From the NCBI GenBank assembly GCA_025435555.1, contig JAIWWG010000016.1, forward strand, positions 434,001-498,000: a DNA stretch of 64,000 nucleotides, in the 5' to 3' direction. A model generated the notes under the pieces. It did no database searches. It was not told the DNA's origin and was given only the letters and a program-made list of their open reading frames with translations. Of the stretch, positions 55,745-64,000 are shown one piece after another (the stretch's first letter is position 1; every line of letters starts with the position of its first letter). A program made the translations under genes and the position numbers. This DNA comes from Chytriomyces cf. hyalinus JEL632 (Eukaryota > Chytridiomycota > Chytridiomycetes > Chytridiales > Chytriomycetaceae).

Positions 55745-56800
55745 TCATTCTCTGTTTACCAAACTCCGCAATTTGTCGCTCACCTGCGCTAAAACAGTAT
55801 CAACACTAAAGTCGTCCTCGGCATCGTCACCCGCTCCAGCCATCTTCCAAATCAAGCACGCAGCTTTATGTGAAGCAAGCGCAGTGAGATTGGGATGTTT
55901 GCTTACATCATCATCCGCGAAGTAGACAGCGAAGTGGGAAGGCAGTTCGTTTTCTTCGACCACTACAGTCCTGCTGGCAAAACCAGCATTCCTTCGGATC
56001 TTCCCAAAGCGTTGCCATTGAATCACTGTTACGGCATCAACATAATTCTCATCATCACGATCGCTCGTCAGATTAACAACCTTGGCCACCAAACGTCCAT
56101 CCTCAACATCAAAATAGCGTCTGAGGTTGTCAAATTCGCCATGGCACACCTTGCACAGTAGAACACCGTTCTGGACCCGGTAGATACTGTCGAGGCCAGC
56201 CTGATGAAGATGATTTTGAATAAGAGCCGCAACTGCAACTCCTCCCTTTTGAGCAATGAGGTGAGCAGCGTCAAGCCCCAGATGTCCCCAACAGAAAAGG
56301 CAAACTTTGTCTCTTTTGAGAAGCGCAGATCGAAAGTTGCCCGGTCCTGGGTTCGAAGCATTTGACTCGAAAGCAGTCGACGATCCGCCAGGCGTTGAGG
56401 GACAGGATTCGTGGGGAGTCGAATGGGAGCTTCCCTGGCTGTATTGCTTGAAGGGATAGATGAAACGGTTGTACAGGAGGTCCAAACAGCTACATTCTTC
56501 AGGTGTATCTGGAGCTGGGAGACTAGGTGTGCCAAGTGTCCAATAGAGCTTTGCCGCATAATCATCCCTCATTTTTTGATCTGGTGAATGGGTCAGAATG
56601 CCGTAGAGGAAACCGAACTTGTTCTTGTTCTTGAAGTATGACCAGGTGGGTCTCTCTGGTTCGCTGACAGAAAGGACCTCATTCAGCGCACCAGCAACAT
56701 CGTTGATCCCGTAGAAGGCCGCTAGCTTTTGAATTACCCGATCGTAGGTGATGACCTCAGGGGCGCCGGAGGCAGGGGGATCGCAGAACACAAAATCCAT
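55745..56800 (-). CDS. HNH nuclease-domain protein
   Basis: A single open frame; the first ATG in frame is at 56800, giving 351 residues. Residues from about 165 form an HNH fold: ALLKRDKVCLFCWGHLG (CxxC), LDAAHLIAQKGG (the first His), and YRVQNGVLLCKVCHGEFDNL (Asn, CxxC and the last His). Such domains bind a metal and cut nucleic acid; stand-alone fungal versions are common and mostly uncharacterised. The N-terminal 150 residues contain ITYDRVIQKLAAFYGINDVA and WSYFKNKNKFGFLYGIL, unrecognised. It sits between two glycosyltransferase copies on the minus strand, in an accessory-looking region. No intron is needed. Confidence 0.85.
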   Translation of the reverse strand: MDFVFCDPPASGAPEVITYDRVIQKLAAFYGINDVAGALNEVLSVSEPERPTWSYFKNKNKFGFLYGILTHSPDQKMRDDYAAKLYWTLGTPSLPAPDTPEECSCLDLLYNRFIYPFKQYSQGSSHSTPHESCPSTPGGSSTAFESNASNPGPGNFRSALLKRDKVCLFCWGHLGLDAAHLIAQKGGVAVAALIQNHLHQAGLDSIYRVQNGVLLCKVCHGEFDNLRRYFDVEDGRLVAKVVNLTSDRDDENYVDAVTVIQWQRFGKIRRNAGFASRTVVVEENELPSHFAVYFADDDVSKHPNLTALASHKAACLIWKMAGAGDDAEDDFSVDTVLAQVSDKLRSLVNRE

Positions 56801-56842
56801 TGCCTTGTTCAAATTCTCAAAGTGAAACACATCTTCCCTTTT

Positions 56843-57724
56843 TTATGATCCGAGACTCAAGCATCTCCCACCCCACCATGGACTTAACTGTGTTGAGCAT
56901 CGATGCTGAGTCTGAGTCGCGATTATCTCTTTCCAGGTTACTTTTATCAAAGACTGGTAACAATTACCCGTACTTGTGACCAGTCGCATTTGACATGGCA
57001 ACATCTCATTGCGGCGTTTGATTCGGGCATGAACCAAGCACATTGATCATTAGACAGAACGTCTTCATTTCTTTCAGAACTTTGTTGACGTTCTCGTCCT
57101 GATAATGGCCGTGAATTCGATAAAAAAGTTGTAATTCCTGCGCGAAAGGAGCGTTCATCCAAAGTATTACACTCGCGAATAGAGCCACAAACCAGTTCAT
57201 GGTTCCAGGTCCAGCCAGGGAGGGCTTGGCACCAATTTTCGATCTGTCGAAAGGCTGTCTGGTACTTCGGCAACACGCGGACCAGCACGCCACTCCGCCA
57301 TTCCAATAACTCTGGTCCAAATAAAGCTGTTATAACCTCCTGGAGATGCGTGTATTTTTGTGTCACTGTTCCCAACCCTGATTTCTCGGCAAAAAGACCC
57401 TGGTCTGTCTGCCCTGGGAGAAGAGCTGGATGCTGACACTAATATACTCGTGGGTCCTGACGCACGGTGCTCCAATTTTGTGTATCATGTTGGATGCAGC
57501 TGTATCGATCATGTCGCCGAAGCTGCACACTTGTGAACAATGACCAATGACAAACAAAACATGTCCTTTTAGCTGGCTCGTTTGATATTTAATACTTCAA
57601 TTTCGCAAGATTGTCTTGTTGTGTAAAGACAATGTGCAGTACTATTGGTGGAGTGTAAATCTTGACTTGTCATTTGATGAGTAAACAAACAAATAAACAA
57701 AACAAAAAAACAAACACATTCACC
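56843..57724. other. Region with broken minus-strand frames, no recognised gene
   Basis: Minus-strand frames at about 57375-56947 (ITALFGPELLEWRSGVLVRV, QIENWCQALPGWTWNHELVC) and 57320-57006 (LQLFYRIHGHYQDENVNKVL) look protein-like but overlap in different frames. They may be exons of one gene or a decayed gene. I cannot name a family. 57376-57724 shows nothing. Confidence 0.35.
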
Positions 57725-59333
57725 ATGAAACCACACAGGAAACTCCTCAACCTGACCGCCATCCGCACATGCATAATTGCACTGCTCACATCGGTCTACT
57801 CAATATCCATTCAAGTCTCTGTGCACTTCACCCATCGCAACCCCACACCCCACATTCGAAGCACACTCCTCATCTGACTCCAATGCCATCAACTCAGCCA
57901 CTTCAAATATATCCATCGCAATTGCTCTCAAAACTGGCCGCGAAACACTTCACACGCGCGTTCCGATGCAGATGTTGACTTTCCTGAGAGGACATAAAGA
58001 GTTCCTGCTTCTCGGCGACGCGTCTGGACATGCACTCGGTGTCACGAGAATGACGGATGTTCTTTTGGGTGCGTACGATGAAGCGCAGAAAGTGGTGGAT
58101 GCGGCTGGCGGGCTCAAAAACCGGACTGCTGCCTTTGAAGCTTATCGAAAGGCGTTTACAATGGCTGAGTTGGAGGACGCATTGAAAAAGCGATCTGAAG
58201 CAGCAAGTAAAGGAAGACTAGCGAAGCGGGGGTCTCTGGGCGTGGGTTTAGATCCGGCAAAGGATCGGGTGAAATCTGGCGAGGAGGATTGGTCTGGCGG
58301 CTGGGCCCTGGATGCCCACAAGGTATGACCTCTATCAGCTTTTGATCCGCACTGACACCATTATTATATCCAATTCATTCTCGAAGAACCTGCCGGGTCT
58401 CAAACTCGTGTACAAAAAGTATCCAAACGTCGATTGGTACCTGATGATCGATGATGACTCGTACGTGATGATTGACAACCTCAAAATGTATCTGCAAAAA
58501 CTGGACCCCAACAAGAAACATTACATTGGCCAAATGAACCGATTCAAGGGTTGCGACGGCGTGAGCGAGTATGGGACAGGACCGCATTTCGCGCAGGGCA
58601 GAGCGGGAATATTGAGATGATGGAGAATATTGACGACTGCATTGTGCGCTACAAGGACTGCTGGGGTGAGTTCGGCATCTTCGAGAGATAGGGAATGAAA
58701 CTTAACAACCCACGAACCCATATCAGCGGGCGACATTCATGTGGGGCTATGTTTGCGAGATTCGGCGATTCCGATTCATCACCAAGTTGGATTCCATGGC
58801 ATCCTGTCCGTCTTGAAGGATGTGTCCGTCTTGAAGGAGCCACTCATTTTATGAATAGGCCTACCAAAGATTTCATATTTCCTACAAATCCTTGCGAAGT
58901 CCCATTCGTATTTCACCATATTCTTCCGCTTCAGGTACCGGCTCGCATTTTCAATCTCGGTGAAACAACCCCTTTAACGACAAACTCTCCGGAACAGATG
59001 CAAATGCTGCACTCCATCGAACTCCGCTTCCCCAGCTCCACTCCACAACGTCAATCCACAATGGGCGACGTGTTCCACACATTCCTGCCATACGCAGGCA
59101 CGCATGAAAACACGGACCGACCAGGCGGTGATTTCTTGAAAGGATTCATGAAGACATCGACGGAGTGTGAGACACGTTGCATCGAAACTGAAAAGTGCGT
59201 GGCGTGGGTGCATGATGCGAATGATCATGATGGGGTCTGTTGGATGAAGGGGTACCCACCGCCGATTGTGGAGGGAACGAAGGGGAAGAGTGGAGTAATA
59301 ACGAGTCGGTACGTGTGTGAACCGAAGGAGTAG
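57725..59333 (+). pseudogene. Diverged, probably decayed copy of the glycosyltransferase/PAN gene
   Basis: The pieces follow the order of the gene at 52019-53553 but in several frames: a signal anchor from ATG 57725 (TCIIALLTSVYSISIQ), then IAIALKTGRETLHTRVPMQM, an intron (donor 58323, GTATGA), and NLPGLKLVYKKYPNVDWYLM with IDDDSYVMIDNLKMYLQKL. At FAQGRAGIL (about 58605-58618) the frame ends and about six residues corresponding to SRGAMK are missing. Later, DDCIVRYKDCW and GDIHVGLCLRDSA appear, then FIFPTNPCEVPFVFHHILPL and a PAN-like end (TEKCVAWVHDANDHDGVCWM) closing at 59333. A near-perfect 18-bp tandem duplication at about 58805-58840 adds another disturbance. Splicing alone does not repair all breaks. 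Confidence 0.6.
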
Positions 59334-59734
59334 TGCGTATATTCGAGCATGTGTGTGCAATATAATGAAAGGGGAAGTCCCCCTTGGAATTGAAACTTGG
59401 TGTTTACATTATTCACGGACGCACCACAGAATTCTCTCAATATTCTTCATCGGATCGAAATATTGTGGTGGAAAGAGCGGATATCTTGCCTCGAGCTGCT
59501 CCGATCATTCCAACACCTTCTTCAACCGAAGTGGAAAAGAAGAGCGAATCCGGTTACGGAGGCATTAAATCGTTTTGGGAAGTCCTTGGAGGCGGAAAAT
59601 CCGGAAGTTTGACGACCACCACTACCACAACCACAATATTGAAGACAAAAGCATCGTTCCTCCTGCTCCGTCTACTGCGCACGCGGTAGTTCTTGAAAAG
59701 TCAGTTTCAGAAACCCCTAAGGTCGAGGCATTGA
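59334..59734. other. intergenic, nothing recognised
   Basis: About 400 nt between the glycosyltransferase relic and retroelement sequence. A plus frame with ACC/ACA threonine codons (59610-59640) is low complexity; no gene supported. Confidence 0.4.
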
Positions 59735-59737
59735 ATG

Positions 59738-59790
59738 GAAGTGGTTAAGGGTAGGGTAGGATTAGAAATAAGCCCTAGGCTTAGGTTAGG
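59738..59790 (+). repeat. Telomere-like TTAGG(G) motifs upstream of a truncated retroelement
   Basis: The stretch contains GGTTAAGGGTAGGGTAGG, then after a short spacer CTTAGGTTAGGATTAGG. These are degenerate TTAGGG-type units. The same TTAGGATTAGG string recurs at 60847-60857 at the start of the next element. Confidence 0.6.
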
Positions 59791-60845
59791 ATTAGGCACA
59801 TACCGCCAAGGCCTCGAACGAGACCACAGACCCGAATCCACATCACTCATCAAGCACACCCTCGCACACAACCCACACTTCCGATCACTTCCCCGCCTCG
59901 CACTCATTGTCAACCCGCTCACCGTCAACAATCGTCAACCCATGCTCATCACTCCTCGTGGATCCACCCACAAGATCCCCGAAGACACCATTGACGAATG
60001 GCACCACCAAGACATGCTCGCGCTTCAACAGAAATCCCAAGCCCGGACATCGAAAATTCTCCCAGTCCCTGCGACCCGCAAGCAGCGCCACGCGCTTGTC
60101 ATGGCCGGCCCCGCAATTTCCAGACCAGTCTCCCGCACCATCCTCCTCTGGCTCCTTGGCCGTATATGCAACCACCAAGAGTGCCGCACGTGCGGCGTCG
60201 AACTGTCCCGCCAGCATGGCATTGAGTGCTCCGGCATTGAACCCGCCCTGCAAGCCGCCTTCGACAACGATCTCGGACCGCCACCAGAACTCCTCGCGCA
60301 TGGAGCCACTATCATCGACGAAGCCATTAGCAAGCTGGAGTTCAAATCCGGGACCAATACAAGAATCGAAGCCACTTACCAGGCCATCAACACGATCCGA
60401 CTCGCCTGCGGCGGATACAGCGAGATCATCGACGCCAGCACCGCTACGCTCCAGCAAGAGCTCGACGCCATCTTCGCGGACTACGAGGGCCTGCGAAGCA
60501 TCCGAGTTCAGGCCACCGCCATCATGAACGCCCACTACAACCCAGCGAAATTCAAACCAACTTACCGAAGCGGGCCATCAAACGCACAAGCACCCCACCG
60601 CGGGGCGATCCGGAACCGAGGAGGTCGACCGAGAGGCCGTGGACGAGGCGGCTGATGCGGCGGACTTGCGCTGCTGTTGTTGGCAGATCGACATTTTCTG
60701 TCAACTTTTACATTTAACCATTTCGAAATTTTTTTTCGCGACTTAGTCGTTTTTTCTCTGTATCCTTACCAAACACGGCCCAAAAAGGGAACCGATTACC
60801 ATTTTGAAAGCGCGCTTTATCAAGCAATAAAGACACACTGAAAAC
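59791..60845 (+). mobile_element. 5'-truncated non-LTR retrotransposon: ORF2 C-terminus plus 3' UTR
   Basis: An open frame ending in TGA at 60655 encodes about 285 retroelement-like residues. They include ILLWLLGRICNHQECRTCGV followed by ELSRQHGIECSGIE, a Cys/His cluster like the one near the C-terminus of many non-LTR reverse transcriptases. A basic RG-rich tail (GGRPRGRGRGG) follows. A 190-nt 3' UTR with T-rich runs precedes the next TTAGG motif. The frame is open back to an ATG at 59735, but that part reads through the TTAGG-like motifs and is probably not element sequence. The endonuclease and polymerase parts are absent, as in typical 5' truncation. Assignment rests on position and the zinc-knuckle-like motif, not on a search. 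Confidence 0.6.
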
Positions 60846-60874
60846 GTTAGGATTAGGAAAAAAGTCTGTTTGAA

Positions 60875-62758
60875 ATGTCCACGGTCATCAAAAGCAGCAG
60901 CACCAACACCAAGCACCCGTTCGTGATGCTGGAGCTCAACATCGCAAAGCGCCTCAAGGGGACGGCTCGCTGTCCCGTGGCGGGATGCGGGTCGGCCTCT
61001 CTGAAGAGCCTTGGGGTGGGAGGGAATCCGAACCAGTTTGGGTTCTCCACCATCCAAATGCAGTGCACCACGTGCACCAAACGTTGCAGACTCAACGCAG
61101 CGCTGAAGGCAGGAGGGTCGGCCTCTGCGGACCTGTACGCAGAGTGGGAGAAGGCTTTCGGTAAGCTGGTCCCAGTCACTTCCACCACAGGCACAGCAGC
61201 AAAGCGCCGCCGCCAGAACTCCGAAGCAGACACTGCCACTGCAGTCTCTACTTCCACACCCAGTGCTTCCCAGAGTCGTCTGATCCAACAGACCCTCTCA
61301 TTTGCTGCAGCCACCGCTGGCCGCTCTGTGGATCAGCCACCAGCAGGCTCAGCAGGCTCAGCAAGCACAGCAACAACCTCAACAACCAATCTCACCACCC
61401 CAGCTGGTTCCGCAGGCCTTCCACAGAGCGAATTCAGCTTCATGGCACCCGCGCCAGCCATGCAGACCACCGCTGCAGCCTCCGAAATGTCGCCATCAGT
61501 GATTTCGAATGCATTTCCACCCCCTGCTGTGCCTGCCACAGCTGTCAACTGGCAGCAGCGTGCAGAGGCAGCAGAGGCCGCTACAGCTTCCCTTCAGACG
61601 CAGCTGCAGTCCCTGATTGCGCTGCTGGCCCAGCTGGTCACCCAGATGCAGCAGGGCTCAGTTGGTGTGGGTAAGTCATCAGGCACAGCAAATGAGTGTC
61701 AGCCAACTGTGGCGCAGCCATTGAGCACAGCAACAGCCCTCTTGGCTTCCATCAGTGCTTCAACTGCTCCCACGCTCGCAGCACCAACTCCCAATGGAGC
61801 CCAGTCCACCCACGTGCAGCCCCATGTGCGTACCTCTCGAAAAAGCGGTCGTGGAGGTCGCACTGGACCTGGAGGGCGTATTGTCCCAGGTGCTGCCCCT
61901 GCCTCAACAACAACTGTTTCTGTACCCGTTGCTGTTGAAAACACTTCCACACAGGTTGTTGAAGCCGCCTGGTCCACTGTTGCACGTAATGGAACGCGTC
62001 GTGCCCCTCCACCATCTTGCGAATCTCGTCAACGCGCGCCGCAAACTCAGCAGCAGTATGATGAAAAAACACACCGCATGCGTCAAAAGAAGGCATTACA
62101 GATGGCGAAAGCTGTCCCTGAACCGAAAAAGTTTGCAGTGATCCGTGTTGAACTCCACAGCAGTCGTCAGTTGCGCGGATGTTCCTTCCGGGACCGGAAA
62201 CATTTGATCGATGCGTTTGTGGGACAGATGGGGGTTCGCCACAATGTGGCTCTTACCTCATCTATTGGTAACTCCATCATTGAGCTGTATTGTCCGACTG
62301 ATGTTGTTCTGGAAGTGGTGCGAGTTCTTAGGGAGCGTGGCCAACAAGTCCTCCTTGCAGCCTTCAACCCACTCATATCCGACATTGACGGAAATCGCCT
62401 TGACTCCACCCAGACAGAAAAAGCTGCCAAGCGCCTCGCGTTTTTGTGCAAAGCCGCACGTACTGTCAATCTCCGTGCTGCCATCCTTGCCGGTGCCTCT
62501 CAGCAACTCAAGGAAGCCACGCAGAAAGTGTTTGAAACCATCCGAGGCTCCCCATCCGACTCCCTTCTTGCACCCCCACGCCCCCACCGTAGCGCGTTTG
62601 CGAAATTTGCTGCCCCAGACACACTGTCGCTAACTGATTTTGTGACTCTCGACCCAGTTCCGGAATCTACTGAGTTTGTCGATAGTCAAGACGATGTTGC
62701 CATGTCTGTGTCCAATCTGGATCTTGGTCCCGCGGCTGACGCCGCCGACCAAGAATGA
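60875..62758 (+). CDS. Retrotransposon ORF1 protein
   Basis: 627 residues. The N-terminus has a Cys pattern (GTARCPVAGCGSASLKSLG and QMQCTTCTKRCRLNAALK) that could bind zinc. A Ser/Thr/Ala/Gln-rich middle follows, with an AEAAEAATASLQTQLQSLIA coiled-coil segment and an RTSRKSGRGGRTGPGGRIVP basic patch. The C-terminal part (FAVIRVELHSSRQLRGCSFR, VVLEVVRVLRERGQQVLLAA) resembles the RNA-binding C-terminal part of ORF1 proteins. It probably coats element RNA. The TGA overlaps the ORF2 start. Confidence 0.8.
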   Translation: MSTVIKSSSTNTKHPFVMLELNIAKRLKGTARCPVAGCGSASLKSLGVGGNPNQFGFSTIQMQCTTCTKRCRLNAALKAGGSASADLYAEWEKAFGKLVPVTSTTGTAAKRRRQNSEADTATAVSTSTPSASQSRLIQQTLSFAAATAGRSVDQPPAGSAGSASTATTSTTNLTTPAGSAGLPQSEFSFMAPAPAMQTTAAASEMSPSVISNAFPPPAVPATAVNWQQRAEAAEAATASLQTQLQSLIALLAQLVTQMQQGSVGVGKSSGTANECQPTVAQPLSTATALLASISASTAPTLAAPTPNGAQSTHVQPHVRTSRKSGRGGRTGPGGRIVPGAAPASTTTVSVPVAVENTSTQVVEAAWSTVARNGTRRAPPPSCESRQRAPQTQQQYDEKTHRMRQKKALQMAKAVPEPKKFAVIRVELHSSRQLRGCSFRDRKHLIDAFVGQMGVRHNVALTSSIGNSIIELYCPTDVVLEVVRVLRERGQQVLLAAFNPLISDIDGNRLDSTQTEKAAKRLAFLCKAARTVNLRAAILAGASQQLKEATQKVFETIRGSPSDSLLAPPRPHRSAFAKFAAPDTLSLTDFVTLDPVPESTEFVDSQDDVAMSVSNLDLGPAADAADQE

Positions 62759-64000
62759 TCAAAATCGCATTTTCGAATCTCAACGGGCTGTCTGGCAAAG
62801 CCGAAGAAGTCCTGAGATTCAAGTCTGCGCAATCTGTTGACCTTTCTTTAATGGTGGAAACGTGGCTCTCCCCAACATCCTCCATTCCTTTTCGACCACA
62901 CCTATTTAATATCACAAGTACAAACACGGAGGCAATTGCGGGAGGTCGGCGCAATTTTGGCGGCATTTTGGCGTTCTCAACTGCAACTCTCTCCCCCCAA
63001 TTCCGAGTTATCTATGAAGATCCCTTGGGGTTCTATTGCGCAATGCGCATCTCTGATCTTATCCTCATCACTGCCTACATCCCCCCCTCTGCTGACAATC
63101 GGGTAATCGGGGACATGCTTCAAAAAGCGGAAACGTTATCTGAAGGCTTTACGTTGCGTTGTCTTTTGGTTGGCGATCTGAACGCACGGATGACGGATGC
63201 TGGTGATTCACTCACAAACACACGTGGAACGTATATGCAGCAGGAACTGTTCAACTCTGGACTTGCGCTTCAAATCCCGGAGTCTGGGAAATGGACGTCG
63301 TGGGCTGGTGGTGGTCGAGGGATTCCGGATGTTGTACTCTCGAGCTTCCCAGTCTCTAACCTCACAGTTCATGAAGGCGAGTCACTTGGAGGTTCGGACC
63401 ATCGGCCGCTGACATTTTCTGTGCCACTGGATGTCGAAACCAAGCCCAAGTCTTTTGCGCGCTGGAATGTTCGTCGCCTCACAACTGCCAAATACCATCA
63501 GCGTTTTGCTGAGGAGCTGGAGTCCACGCAGCAGGAGATCATGGATCAACTGGAATTGCTGCGAACACGCTTGGAAAGCCCTGCTGTGGGATACGTTGCG
63601 GGTGTATCACAGTGCGATGCACACACCGTGGCACCTGCAGTAGGCGCCAACCCTCCGGGAAGTACTTCCCATGCTTCTCTTGATCCTGTTACCCACACTG
63701 CAGATTGCCCCAGAGCCACCACTCACATGTCTGACAGTCCTTCTCAGTCCGCTGGTCCATCCCACTCCCATCCACGTTCTGTCGATGCTCCCAACCCATC
63801 TACGCAGCAGGACATGTGCTTATGCCTGGAATTGCTGCGAACGAGCTTTGAAAGCCCTGCTGTGGGGTACATCGCGGGTGCATCACAGTGCGATGCACAC
63901 ACCGCGGTACCTGCAGTAGGCGCTCCCCTCCCGGGAAGTACTTCTCGCTCCTCGCTCTTGAACAATACTCACACACCAAACCGTGCTAGAACTCAAGAGT
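62755..64000 (+). CDS. Retrotransposon ORF2, endonuclease part (truncated by window end)
   Basis: The ATG at 62755 overlaps the ORF1 stop (ATGA). The frame is open for all 415 remaining codons. Residues 1-230 are an endonuclease/exonuclease/phosphatase-fold domain: IAFSNLNGLSGKAEEVLRF, LMVETWLS, ITAYIPPSADNR, LLVGDLNARMTD and the C-terminal GGSDHRPLTFS with the catalytic Asp-His. This domain nicks target DNA for target-primed reverse transcription. The following linker carries a duplicated segment. The reverse transcriptase should lie beyond 64000. Confidence 0.88.
   Translation, partial: MIKIAFSNLNGLSGKAEEVLRFKSAQSVDLSLMVETWLSPTSSIPFRPHLFNITSTNTEAIAGGRRNFGGILAFSTATLSPQFRVIYEDPLGFYCAMRISDLILITAYIPPSADNRVIGDMLQKAETLSEGFTLRCLLVGDLNARMTDAGDSLTNTRGTYMQQELFNSGLALQIPESGKWTSWAGGGRGIPDVVLSSFPVSNLTVHEGESLGGSDHRPLTFSVPLDVETKPKSFARWNVRRLTTAKYHQRFAEELESTQQEIMDQLELLRTRLESPAVGYVAGVSQCDAHTVAPAVGANPPGSTSHASLDPVTHTADCPRATTHMSDSPSQSAGPSHSHPRSVDAPNPSTQQDMCLCLELLRTSFESPAVGYIAGASQCDAHTAVPAVGAPLPGSTSRSSLLNNTHTPNRARTQE
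63550..63668 (+). repeat. In-frame direct repeat within ORF2, copy 1
   Basis: 119 nt encoding LELLRTRLESPAVGYVAGVS and onward; a near-identical copy lies 276 nt downstream in the same frame, with no gaps between the two. Confidence 0.85.
63826..63944 (+). repeat. In-frame direct repeat within ORF2, copy 2
   Basis: 119 nt encoding LELLRTSFESPAVGYIAGAS and onward; pairs with 63550-63668. Confidence 0.85.

Larger units (their letters stand above)
60846..64000 (+). mobile_element. Non-LTR retrotransposon, 5' part (continues beyond the window)
   Basis: It starts after GTTAGGATTAGG, has a 5' UTR of under 20 nt, then ORF1 (60875-62758) and ORF2 (from 62755), which remains open to the window end. 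The layout with an apurinic-type endonuclease at the start of ORF2 is that of L1-, Tad- or R1-like clades. It lies head-to-tail with the truncated element just upstream. Confidence 0.85.

Noticed and set aside
59735-59800. Start of a 306-codon ORF at 59735 as a real gene start
   Set aside because: The first about 20 codons are the TTAGG-like motifs read in frame; the coding signal begins after them, so the ATG is coincidental.
59885-60535. Long minus-strand ORF opposite the retroelement fragment
   Set aside because: Antisense shadow of a GC-rich plus-strand coding frame; its translation is low-complexity Gly/Val/Asp-rich with no domain.
60743-61314. Minus-strand ORFs opposite ORF1
   Set aside because: Mirror of the ORF1 coding frame; no independent support.

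Overview
The window is from an intron-rich, compact eukaryotic genome, most likely a flagellated early-diverging fungus of the chytrid type. This is inferred from four things seen together: many short GT-AG introns (roughly 45-110 nt), an intraflagellar-transport gene (IFT139/TTC21) that only ciliated or flagellated lineages keep, fungal-style housekeeping genes (V-ATPase proteolipid, PRA1, AMP deaminase, SmB, MoaE), and clusters of leucine-rich-repeat/F-box genes. I see no rRNA, tRNA or CRISPR. Exon boundaries were placed by hand from splice consensus, reading-frame closure and comparison of paralogs; no alignment or database search was possible.

Layout. 1-299: the 3' end of a gene with a C-terminal PB1 domain. 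412-8323: three tandem paralogs (+) encoding seven-transmembrane proteins fused to an RGS domain, with nearly identical exon structure; this is the most coherent gene system in the window. 8509-11782 (-): a Ser-rich coiled-coil protein with a C-terminal membrane anchor. 12230-12835 (-): molybdopterin synthase large subunit. 13213-16245: a Sel1-repeat gene, an overlapping F-box/LRR gene, and decayed copies of both kinds. 16506-18495 (-): an unrecognised 597-residue protein whose start lies 17 nt from the divergent PRA1 gene (18513-19381, +). 19544-20224 (+): V-ATPase proteolipid. 20445-25884 (-): IFT139. 26501-28988 (+): an unknown multipass membrane protein with a probable frameshift. 29255-33130 (+): AMP deaminase. 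34040-36999 (+): a multipass RING-H2 protein. 37250-37937 (-): Yippee-like protein. 38551-39648 (+): secreted, probably GPI-anchored S1/P1 nuclease. 40026-40814 (-): SmB. 41051-42746 (-): a membrane protein with two SH3 domains.

From about 44.4 kb the window becomes accessory in character. There is an F-box/LRR gene, an LRR paralog that has lost its F-box, and a field of LRR relics (44.4-50.2 kb). These are followed by a broken BTB/TLDc gene, a pair of beta-3-glycosyltransferase/PAN-type genes (one intact-looking, one decayed), and an HNH nuclease gene between them. The last 4.3 kb holds non-LTR retrotransposon sequence: a 5'-truncated 3' end, then the start of a full-length element in the same orientation (ORF1 and the endonuclease part of ORF2). 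Both element starts are preceded by short TTAGG-like, telomere-resembling motifs, which suggests insertion into telomere-type repeats and possibly a subtelomeric location.

How the genes relate: the 7TM-RGS trio points to expanded G-protein signalling. PRA1, V-ATPase and the SH3 membrane protein belong to the endomembrane system and cortex. F-box, BTB and RING genes suggest expansion of ubiquitin-ligase adaptors, several of which appear to be decaying by duplication and frameshift.
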